From Dromiciops gliroides (Eukaryota > Chordata > Mammalia > Microbiotheria > Microbiotheriidae): a stretch of 64,000 bases of DNA. Within the stretch, counting starts at the first letter, position 1. Each line of letters opens with the position of its first letter. The notes beneath the pieces were generated by a model. It was given only the letters and a program-made list of their open reading frames with translations, had not been told where the DNA came from and searched no databases. The position numbers were made by a program, and so were the translations under genes. The DNA lies in NCBI RefSeq assembly GCF_019393635.1, contig NC_057864.1, positions 482,662,117-482,726,116 of the forward strand. The letters run 5' to 3'. Of this stretch, positions 54,032 through 64,000 are shown piece after piece.

Positions 54032-54960
54032 CTGCAAACATGCACAACACAGGGAAACAAGCCACGGCACCAGGAGGGGCAAAGTCAACATGGAAACCGG
54101 GAGCCCCTCAAAGCAGAGCCCCACCAACCCCCCCCCCCACCAAGCCCTGTCTCCAAGGCGGGAGGCCCTGCCAGTGCGGCGCCAGGTGCACTGCAGACAG
54201 GCTGGCATTGCAGGGCTCAGAGGACGCCCCTGGGCATGTCCCTTCTGTGGGGCTCAGGTGCCAGGCCGCCCAGGGGCATCCTCTGAGCCCCCCAGGTCCT
54301 GCTGCACAGCCCTCCACACAGAAGGTAGACCAGGGGAAATAGGCCCCCATGTCTGCCACGCTCAGAGGCTTCCTGTGCCTTGGGAGGGCCAAGGACCATG
54401 GTCCCATTTTACAGACGGAGAAGCTGCAGGTCATTAAGCTCAGCTCAGCACCACGTGCTGGGCCCTTCTTGTATGATGAGCGAGTTCAGGGAGCTAACAC
54501 TCTACACAGCTGAGTGGATACATACATGTGCACACCCCGGGACAAGCAGCACCTTGGACCCCAAAGAGACCCCGTCCCAGATTGAACCTGTACTGCACCC
54601 CCCCCCCGCCCCACCCCAGTCATTCTGAATACCCGGCAGAGACGACACGATGCTGGGAGGGGGGAGTGAGGCAGGATCCCCAGGCCTACATGGGGCGGGA
54701 GGCAGGGCCAGATGAACAGGAATGAACAGGAAGGCCTCGGGCTTATCCCTCCTTCCCTTTGCCCAGAAGTGTGCGCCAGTCTGGGGCTGAGCAACAGTTT
54801 GTATTGAAAACCAGAAATCATCGGGGCCTTCGGTGGGCAGCAGCAAGTTCAACGAGTCATTAAGAGCGCCGGAAAAGGGGAGAATGGCGGTGGCAGAATC
54901 TCAGGGTGAGGAGGGTCTTTAGATGGTCGGCCAGTCTGAGCCTCCTCGCGGGTGGGGCTG

Positions 54961-55045
54961 TCGGCTGTCCTCTGTATCCCCAGCACCTCTCGGCTCAGTG
55001 CCAGGCATACAGCAAGCGATTAATAAATGCTTACTGACGGACAGA
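54961..55045 (+). mobile_element. L2 LINE tail
   Basis: 'tgtatccccagcacctctcg' to 'agcgattaataaatgcttac', a clear L2 terminus. Confidence 0.65.
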
Positions 55046-56530
55046 GGCTGCTGTCCACCAAGAGGAAGGTGGGAGTCCTGCTGATGGGGGTGCGCCCCAT
55101 TTGGAACCCTCTGAGAAGCTTTATCTCATGACAGAACGTGGCCAGGCTGGGGAGGGGATGGCTTCCCCAAGCATCTGAAGGGCTTCCTGTGAAAGAAGGC
55201 TTGTTCTGCTGGCCCCGGAGGGCAGGCACAGATGGAGCTGCTGCTGCTGCTGCTGGTGCGCTTCCTCCCATTCCAGTTTGGAGCGGACCAGATGCCTCTG
55301 CATCCATTCGGGGAAATGGGGAGGGGAAGCATAGGGGGCACTGGGAGGGACAGCGGCAGGATGGAGCTTGGAGTGCTGGGGGGGGGGGGCAGCTGGTATT
55401 CAAAGTAATTCCCGAACACGACTTTGCTGGGTGAACACCTGGTGCCTAAACAACAGCCCTGGAAAAGATGGGCCAGGAGCCCCCAGCAGACCTGGGTCAG
55501 CCTGGGGGGGAGGGGCAGGTAAGCTCCACCAGGGTGATCATTTGTGCTTTGGTTAGAAAGCCAACAGCCCCGTCAGCAGACGGCAGGTCGGGGGAAGAGC
55601 TCCATCCTGCACCGCTCCAGCCACAAACAGATCTCCCCCTGGCAGCCCCCCCACCCCCACCCCGCCCCGAGCACAGCAGCAGCTGCTGTTTCCTTTGTTA
55701 GAGATCCTGGCGTGGTCCCAGAAGCCTGCGACTGGCAGCCAGGGCGGGGGTCAAACAAGCTGAGACAGTGGACGGTGTGAGCAAAGCAAGAGGGACTGTC
55801 TTTCCTTCACTCAGTGATCCCAGGTGTGGTGAACCCAGCACACAGTGCCCAGCAGTAGGGACAAGAGCAGTGGCAGCAGCAGCACCGACAGCACATGGGA
55901 CTTGAAGGTTCTCATCAGGCAAGCAATCAGAATCGCTCACCAAGTCAGCCTAGGAAGGTGACAGGACTTTACTGTCTCACCAGATATGACGGATTCAGAA
56001 ACACAGAGAGATCCACATGAACGGACGCAGAGTAAAACGAGCAGGAACCAGGAGAATGAACGACACAGTAACAATGATGATGACGTTGACTGGACGGCTC
56101 TGAGCTACCCCAGAGCTTTGACCAAGCTGCGGGCAGGCAGCCTCAGAGAAGCTGATGATGAAACAAGCCTCGTCGGGGCTGATGGCCCAGAATGAGAGGC
56201 TCCTTCTCAGCTATGGCTGAAGGAAGGGTTGTTTTGCTTTAACATACTTGTTACGAGGGAGGCTGGGGTGAGGTGAGTTAGTAGGCAGTGACAGGTGTGA
56301 AAAAAATAAAAAGATGCATTAATGAAACATTTTCCAAAAAATTCCCAAGAGAAAAAAGTGCAGGAGAGTAGAAAGAGGCAATTTTGCTACTCCTCTGACT
56401 TGGTAGATTTATTTCTTTAAAAAATGAAAAAAGAAAACTGTATAAAAGGACACATTTTTTCACACAATTCTCTTCCCTGTTCTCTGCATCTTGAAATGGA
56501 TTTTGATGTTAATAATGATAATGATGATGA

Positions 56531-56690
56531 GGGGCAGCTAGGGGGCGCAGTGGATAGAGCACCAGCCCTGGAGTCAGGAGGACCTGAGTTCAAATCTGAT
56601 CTCAGACACTTAACACTTACTAGCTGTGTGACCCTGGGCAAGTCACTTAACCCCAATTGCCTCACTTAATTAAAAAACAAAAAAACAAAT
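56531..56690 (+). mobile_element. WSINE1-like SINE
   Basis: Sense. It lies in an ATG/AAT-rich simple sequence, so the duplication (AATAATGATGATG-like on both sides) is real but imprecise. Confidence 0.9.
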
Positions 56691-56734
56691 AATGATGATG
56701 GTGGTGGTGAAGATGGGGCCAAAGGTCAGAGCTC

Positions 56735-56870
56735 TGCTCTACAGCCTTTCTGTTACCAAGCCCTGGGTTTCATCAGGCTGGTCACTTGACCTTAGTGGGC
56801 CGGTTTTCTCATTTTTAGTACAGGAATATCACCTATCTCATTTTATTTCCAAGGGAAACGATGAGAAAAT
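56735..56870 (+). repeat. MIR element fragment
   Basis: 'tctgttaccaagccctgggt', 'ggtcacttgaccttagtggg' and 'tcacctatctcattttattt'. Diverged, sense. Confidence 0.45.
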
Positions 56871-57055
56871 AGATGGGAAAGGATCTTGGAAATTAACATT
56901 CTGAACAAGGTATTATTGTAATTAAAAGCTAATCAGGGATTACACTGCAAAATCAGGAGCAAATGAGGGTGACACCCTTGCACCTCAGCCGTGGTGACTC
57001 AGGAGGATAGAGAGAGGGAAATCAGAGATTCTGTCCACGAACGCCGCCCAGAATA

Positions 57056-57140
57056 ATTGATTTGCCAAATAAAAATCAGGCATAGACGGGGAAGCAGGAA
57101 GCAGCATGATTTGAGCTAAATCTCCATTTGGCAAATCAAT
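57056..57140. repeat. Perfect 15-bp inverted repeat, 55-bp loop
   Basis: ATTGATTTGCCAAAT at 57056-57070 and its exact reverse complement at 57126-57140. It lies in unique sequence of the VPS8 intron with no repeat family recognisable around it. Confidence 0.85.
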
Positions 57141-60089
57141 CTATAGAAAATGTCTCTCTCAGTACTTTGAGATTATCCCAAACCCTAACCCAGGGTTGGA
57201 TTTGAGGCAATTTCGCAATTGGAAGGGAAGGGAAGGACATCGGACACTATCTGCTCCTGCAAATCTCTTTTTCTTCCCATGTAATTAAGTCCACTGATAG
57301 GAGTTTAAAATTAAACTGAAGCTGAGCATCCCGGGCAGAAGCGGTGACAGCCGGCCAGTGACCTTGCCACACACTGCATTAGAGCAAATGTGGTAGAAGA
57401 TGAGGTCTCAGTGATCTGTAAGAGCCCAAGGGAGAGGGGCTGTTGGGCTAACACAAAGCCCTGAGCACATTTCAAAGCTTAGCGATTCACGGATGTGGCG
57501 GAAATGAAGGTTGCAATGACATCAGCCAGAAGGAAAAGAAAACAAGCCGTCCTTCTGGCTCCATCGGCCCTTTTTCCGCAGCATGTCTGACCCCGGCCTG
57601 GCTCGAAGGCCAAGCTGGATCCTGGGCATGAATCGGGGGCTCCCGGGCTAAGCAGGTGTGAGGCCAGTGGCAAAAGGCTGACTTCTGACGATGACCTATC
57701 CCCCAAGCTCGTCTCTAGAAGTCAGCTTCTCTTGTGTGTTCACTCACTAACAGAGTGGCTCAAACCGCGTCAGAGGCCTAGGGCTCAACATCGGAGGAGA
57801 ATAAATCTCCCCTATTAAAGATGCCACACAATCCCCCCTTGGGCTTTGTGGCGCCTGAGAGCAGAGAGTCAGAACACAGGGCCCTTCAAGGTGCTCTGTC
57901 TGTTAACACGGGTGACATCCTTCCCAAGAAAAAGGGGAGGAGGCTTTGCTGTGGCCTGAAGGGGCCCTGGGCTCCTAGACTCCCAGTCCTGGAGCCAGGC
58001 GGGCCCTCAGAGGCCACCATTCCCACCTCCTCATTTGCAGACTAGGAAAGGAGAGCTTAGCCCAACTCCTGGCACCTAGTAAACAAGGACTAGGGGAAGA
58101 GCAGAGTCCTGCTTCTCAGCCTGACTCTCTCCACTGCACTCCAAGGCTCTGGCCTTGGGCATTGGCCTGGTCACAGTCTCATGTGCTGCTTGTCCAACTC
58201 TGGCTTGGCTAAGTCTGGGGATGAGTCTTTCAGCCACAGGATCCCTCAAAAACTGTGGGGGTAATTACCCACCTGAACGAAGCCCAGGTCCTTACAGGAC
58301 AAACAGGGAAAAGGCCGTGTGGATCTACCCATGTGGATTATGAAAAAAGACACCTGGCAGACACACCCAAGAGCTTCATTAGCCCTCCCCGACCCTTGCA
58401 GCAGGAGGGTCTGGATTGAAGGAAGGCCTTGACTGGCGGAAGGAGGAAGGGAGGCTGGGAGTGAACACAGGCTGAGGTTTCCTGAGCTAAGACAGCCTCT
58501 GTGGGAGCTGCAGCAGCCTAGAAGGTTGTGCATGTTCAAGGGCCTGAGAGAAACTGGCCTCACCAAACATGTGCCATTCCACCCACAATGTAGGGGCTTC
58601 CCTACTGATGCTCTACATTTGGTTCTTGGCCTCAGGTGGGAGGACCAATGATGGCTTCGTCGATATTGTAAAAAATACACTTACATTAAAAATGCTTTTT
58701 GGTTGCCTTGGTTGCAAGCAGGGCAGCTGGCTCAAATGAACAAACGAGCTAGATTGTGCTCATTGAGATTATGATCAAACAAGAATCCAGGTGGAGGCAC
58801 GACTCTTAAGAGACAGTATCGGATCATTGATGAGTCTTCAAGACTGAGCCTGATCAATACATTCTCAATCAACACAGGGGAAAATATACCACTATGGTTT
58901 AAAACCTACAATCTTACAATTAGAAGAGAATCTCTAAAGGTCATTTAGGGATCTCTCGGTATGACAAAGAATTGGGGGGGGGGACCCAGACCCTCTAAGA
59001 CTCAGCAACAGGCCAGGAACCTTTCCTAGAGCAAACCCGGCAATGTGGGCGAAAGTGTGGTTCAGAGAGTCAGTAACCATTCATTAAGCTCCTGCTCTGT
59101 GCTGGGCACTGGGAATGTAAAAGCAGAGGTCAGAGAGTCCCTGGGTGCAAGGAGCTCATGGTGTGCTGGGGAAAGGGACAAGTGCCTGGGCCGGTGACTA
59201 CCAAACACATACCAAAGCAGCCCAAAGTAACTGTGGGGAGGGGGCTGCCCTCTACCCACCCCCACTGTCTTTAGCCCTGATATTCCCTCATCATCCTTAG
59301 GGTCCCATGCATCCAGCAGGAGGGCACAGCGCAGTGATAGCAATAATAGAAACTGGCACCTCCAGGGACCGTTAAGGTGGGTGAAGTATTTTCCATAGGG
59401 CTTATTACTTGGCCATGACATTGAAGAGCAGGCTGGCATTCTGCTGACTCGGCACTCCACCCGTTGTTTTTTTGTTGTTGTTGTTGTTGTTTTTTAGTTT
59501 TTTGGGTTTTTTTGCAAATAAAGTCTTTCTCCAAGTTGCACAAAAGCGGCTCCACCAATGCCTCGGCTCTGCATTGGAGGCCTGAAGGCTCAGGTCAGGG
59601 TCTGGCCCTACCCTGGTTCACGGGAGGAGATTTTTAGCTCAGAAAACTTGCTGAGTCTGAAATGTGAAGTCAGTTTTTACTGTGCCTAAGATGGAGCAGG
59701 CAATCTTAGGGCAGGGCGCGGCCGACACTTCACAGCCAGACTCATTACATCTGGTCTATTGTTTCAAACAATATCAGATTTATGATGGGAAAACGCCACC
59801 GAGGCTGTCTCAGCCAATCTGCCTCGTGGGCAGAAACCTCAGCTTCACAAAGAGCCTAAGAAATAACTGGAGGCTGCAGCCTCCCTCCCCTCACCCTGAG
59901 CTGGTGGCATTTTTGTTAGTCAGCATCAGCGGGGGATGCCAGGAAAGTGTGGGAGATCATTAACAAGCACAATAAAGGTTATTGCATTAGGCGGCCAGAT
60001 GGAAAACAATTGGCCTGGGATGGAGGCCGAGGTGTAGCCCAGCCACTCCCACAACCTCTTGGCACCTACAGCGATGACTTCATGATGAT

Positions 60090-60210
60090 GGAGAAGTGGG
60101 AACAGGGCAGGCCTTGGAGTCAGGAGGACCTGGGTTCAAGTCGAGCTCCTAACACAGATTAGCAGTGTGAGCCTGGGCAGGTCATTGCCTCAACTCTGAG
60201 TGGCCCAGAT
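60090..60210 (+). repeat. MIR element fragment
   Basis: 'ttggagtcaggaggacctgg', 'gttcaagtcgagctcctaac', 'gtgtgagcctgggcaggtca'. Sense; only the tRNA-related half and core. Confidence 0.65.
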
Positions 60211-63200
60211 GACAGGAAGGAGTTTCTGAGCCAAGAGTCCTGCACTTGGAGTCCTGCACCACGGGCCCGGTCGGAGAAGCCCTGCCGGTCCACAGGAGGG
60301 CGGGAGGTTAAGGACAACAGATTTCGAGGAGTCTGAGTCTCAGTGTGACCAATGCAAACCTGGAGAGTATCCACCTGGAAGGTGTGATTAAGGCTTGTCA
60401 CTCTGTGATTATCTGCCTGTTGCCTACTTAAGTAGAAGGTGTCAAACAATTACCCTGATGGATGCTGCTTCCACAGAGCAATTATGACAAAGAGCCTGCA
60501 GAGGCTCTGGGTCCTTAATGATTTTTCCATCAGAGGCATAATCGGTGAAACACACATGATAATGGCTCGGGCCCAGGAGCAAGGAACCCATGGGCTTGGA
60601 GGCCTCGGCTTCCACGAGAGCAGGCCCTGTGACACGAGCCCCATGAACCACGGCACTTGCCGCTGCAGCTGGGGGGCCTGGAACCACTCCACACAAAGCG
60701 TTTTTAGGTTAAGCTTTTCCTAAGAGTGTGATGGAAGAGCAAAAGAAGGTAAGATAAAGGGAAGAAATTGAAACTTTGCTAGGTGACTGACTGTACATTA
60801 TAATAAAAGCAAAACCAGAGTAATAGGCCCAGCCTCAGACACTGCGCAGATGCTCTGATAACTTGAGACAGAGAGATCCAGGCTCTCCCTCCTGTCCAAG
60901 CAGAGGAACCACAGAACTTTAGAACCAGAAGGGCCAAAGTGGCCAGCCAGGCCAGCTCTGTCACCCGAACAGTAGTCAGCAGACCTCAGCCTCCCCAGCT
61001 CTGGTGAGGGGAATCCCTCCGGAGGCAGGCCCTGCCTCTGATGGCTGATAACCAAGGTAAGATGTGAATGAATCCCTCTTGGGCCTTGGTTTCCAATGAT
61101 GGGGTTCGTCTCAGTGGCTTCTGAGGTCCCCTCGAGCTCTCACTCTAGAATCGATCCAGTCACTGGTTGGAGGTACACAGTAAGAGCTTAATAATTGCTT
61201 GCTGAATGAATGCCTTGACTGATTTTGTGTGTGTGGGGAGGGTGGGGCCAGGTAATAAACCAGGCATCCTGAATGACAGCATGGGGTTCTTCTCCGTCCC
61301 TCTAAGGGACTACCAATGAGCCAGGCTCACACTGGGGCCACGTGTGCAGGCCACTCCTGCTGGGAATCTGATGAGTTTTTAGGAATAAATACCAAGAATC
61401 AGAGGCCACAGCAGCCAGCTTGATTCACATGTGGGTCACGGTACTAGACAGAAAAGCCCTAATGATGGGACAGGAAAGAAGGGGCAGCCCCTGGGCCCCT
61501 GCAATGCTTGCCTGGCAACTTGCATGTGCCTGAGAGCAGCTCAGAGGGCCCCATGGCACTTGACATTTCTCTGATTTCAACCTTCACCCTCAGCCTGAGG
61601 CACAAAGGAGGAAATCTTAAATGCAGGATAATGGGCTGCTAGTGGTCCTCTCTAGCCCACACTCTGCTGGAAGGAAACCCCTCTGTCTTCTGGGTAAGAG
61701 CCCCATCAGCAAAGGCCTGGCTGGGGGAGTAGCCCCAACATAAGCGGATCACAGAGGTGCGTGCGGTTTGTTCCAGACACCAGAGCAGGCCGAGAGGAAG
61801 GCATCGGTCCAGATTTTCACCCCGAGGTCAGTCTGCAATGGCCAGTGCAGTGTGTGAGGCACGTCTCAGGGTGGTCCGAAGGCTGCCTGGGAGAAAGGAG
61901 TTGCAGGCAGACAAAGGCTCAGCCACAGGCCCACAAAGGGCCAGGAGAAAATAAATGCAAGTGACCTCATTCGACTCCTCAGTGAAAGTCACAAAGCAGC
62001 TCTCCTCTAAGTGGGAGAAAATAGCCCATTTCCACCCTCCACTGCCATGGGTCTTCAACTCCCAGCAGCTAAATGTGCTGGATCCCGTTAGGTGTCAAAC
62101 ACATCAAGCCAGGAGATAAGAGTACGATGACAGATGAAAAGAACTGTTATCACCATTAGGGAAGAAGAAGAGGTCTCCCACAGTTGACCTTTTCCTATTT
62201 GCTGTTGCAATTCAGAGAAGCGACGGCCAAGCACGCCTCCAATGAGCCCAGCGCCCACAGTGGAAGGCGGTGACACCAAGCTCCGTCCATCGTGTGCCAA
62301 CGGTGCCATCTTGAATTCAGGACTGACAGCAATCTTAAGGCACTGAACACAGCCAACAGAGTAGCCCCTTGGCACCAGCCACACTCCTCCCCAACAGCCT
62401 TTAGCTGAGAATCCCAAGAGCCTGGAGCTAGAAGGAAAATGAGCCGGTCCACACGCTCACTTGAGTCTCCAAGGAGAGCATCGTGTAAAGCCTCATATGT
62501 ACCAGGTGCCACATGCATTCTGATTCCCTTCCCTTGCCTTCATCTCCTGTGGGAAGGTCCTGTCCAGCATCATCCCTGACAAGCAGTATTCTGGTTTCTG
62601 TTTGGACTTCTTCAAGGACAGGAGGCTCCCCATCGAAAGGGCAGCTCATTCCATTCTGGTCCATTGGATTTAAAGCCCCCTCCTTTGAACTCTACCTCCT
62701 TGGTTCTGGTTTTGCGCTCGACAGCCTCAGAGGATAGGCCCAAATTTTGCCCTTCACAGATGGGAGATGACTGTGCCTCGCTGCCCCTTCCTCCCCTCTG
62801 AGGGGAGCTGGAGTGACCCCACCTGGGCCTGCCCTACTGGGAGCTAGTTCAATCATGCCTGTGGCAAAGCAGGATCCCCAGCAGGCCCTCTGTTCTATCT
62901 ACTCTTTGGACAGAAAATCCTAAGAAGGAGAGAGTCCGACAGACACCGTACCTCCCCCATAGAAGTGCTGCCCTTCTCTTTGGGTGATGAGTGGTCCTAG
63001 GTGCCTGGGGGGAGAGAGAAAGGAGGCATCAAGGCTCATCTCTGCTTTCTGCCACCAGATTATGCTTCTGCACAATCTTAGAGCAGGAAGGGGTCTCTGT
63101 AGCTGCCAGTCCCAGCCCTGCCCCAAGTGGCTGGGGATAAACCGGGCATCTAACCACTGCTTGCAATCCCGCTGCTGGGCGGCTCTCACGGGTATGCCCT

Positions 63201-64000
63201 CAGACCAGGAGAAGGCCAAGGCTGAAGCATCCTTGTCTTTTATTCCAGGCTCTATTTCCCTTCACTTTTGTCCAACTAGTAACCAGCTGGGCTCAGGTCT
63301 GGCTAGTTGATACTGCAAGCCCTTTTTTCTGTTGTTATGGAAACACAAGTGCTGTGAGGCCTTTTCCATTCTTTGAAAAACCCCGACGAAAACAGCCCCA
63401 GTGCCCACCTTGAGTAGCATGTCCTATGTCTCTCTGCTCCTCACACCGGACGAGCTGTCTCCCACCTCCGTGCTTTTGTCCTGGCATGCTGTGAGGACAC
63501 TCCGTCCTCACCTCTGCTTCTAAGAACTTCTCTTTCCTTAGGATGCAATTAGATGAAGCGTTTCCTGTTTCCTCCAAATGGAAGCCCCCTTCCTAGGCCT
63601 TTCACCTTAACTGCTTGCATTTATTCTGTACAAACTTACAAATGTACCTGGTCTTTCGCTCTAGAGAAAGTAAGTTACTTGAGAGTCGGAACTCTTTCTT
63701 TTTTGGTCTTGGTATCCTTAGCGTGTTGCACAGGCGTGGTGCCTGGCACACAGTGGGGTTTAATAAGTACTTTCTAACAGTTGCTGATGATGTTGGTGGC
63801 ACAAACTCACCTCTACTCAGGACACAAATCAGCTCCCCAAGTTTAGCACCCACTGGAGCAATGAAGTGGTATTTGAGAGACAGGGCAGCGACAGCTACGA
63901 GGTTCAACACCATCACATTTCCAAAGGACGACCCCCCTTCTTAATCTAAGCCAAGTCCCTGTTGCCAGAGCTTCGGCCCCTTCCGGGGGAAGGTCCAACC

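Larger units (their letters stand above)
53882..64000 (-). other. VPS8: VPS8 intron (part)
   Basis: GC-richer and much poorer in young SINEs than the left of the window. It holds L2 tails (54961-55045, 61170-61230, 63690-63780), MIR pieces (56735-56870, 60090-60210), a TTTATTAAG-head copy (59080-59170), a MAR1-like piece (59330-59410) and a (TTG)n (59465-59490). I see nothing definite in 54032-54960, 55304-56505, 57481-58930 and 61231-63690. Confidence 0.65.

Noticed and set aside
62088-62518. Minus-strand frames with a GAGLIGGVLGRRF segment, considered as a processed pseudogene or VPS8 exon
   Set aside because: No match to VPS8 as I know it, no splice signals at sensible points and no recognisable parent gene.
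1-64000. Possible endogenous retrovirus, CRISPR array, tRNA or rRNA gene
   Set aside because: No paired LTRs, no regular spaced repeats, and the tRNA-like sequences all belong to SINE heads.
54001-64000. Search for the VPS8 RING-like exons upstream of 53881
   Set aside because: I looked on the minus strand for the Cys/His pattern (CSICLQ, CGHLYH, WTCYKC) and found no matching bases, so these exons are taken to lie beyond the window.

Overview
This window is nuclear DNA from a marsupial, most likely an Australian one and perhaps a dasyurid. About 34 copies of one short tRNA-type SINE with A-rich tails are scattered through it. They sit among L1, HAL1-like, RTE, L2, L3/CR1 and MIR/MAR-type repeats. 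The two genes recognised are spliced and end in AATAAA signals. The species guess rests on my memory of the SINE family (WSINE1-like) and is softer than the repeat and gene calls.

Layout. Positions 1-32124 are best read as intron 1 of C3orf70 (+ strand), made almost wholly of transposon fossils. The main ones are a composite L1 3' end (1-1560), an L1 with the reverse-transcriptase half missing (5169-8168), an L1 reverse-transcriptase piece (8324-9882), a near full-length HAL1-like element (13588-17445), RTE LINE pieces (17870-18120, 22050-23310) and L3/CR1 pieces. The coding exon 2 of C3orf70 runs from 32125 to 32681. It is followed by a long, repeat-laden 3' UTR with a candidate poly(A) signal at 38411.

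Positions about 38440-51310 are intergenic. VPS8 then enters on the minus strand: its poly(A) signal is at 51331, its last coding exon at 51860-52009 and its penultimate exon at 53801-53881. The rest of the window (53882-64000) is VPS8 intron. The two genes converge tail to tail, which is the mammalian order as I remember it (human 3q27). VPS8 is a subunit of the CORVET endosomal tethering complex. C3orf70 is a poorly understood UPF0524 protein. Nothing suggests that they work together; they are simply neighbours.

I found no bacterial-type system, no CRISPR array, no convincing RNA gene and no clear endogenous retrovirus. The most notable observations are the HAL1-like element with matching target-site duplications, the L1 copy that keeps its endonuclease but lacks reverse transcriptase, SINE tails that became microsatellites, an identical SINE-L1 junction at two loci, several perfect inverted repeats in otherwise plain sequence, and a possible 33-nt VPS8 microexon.
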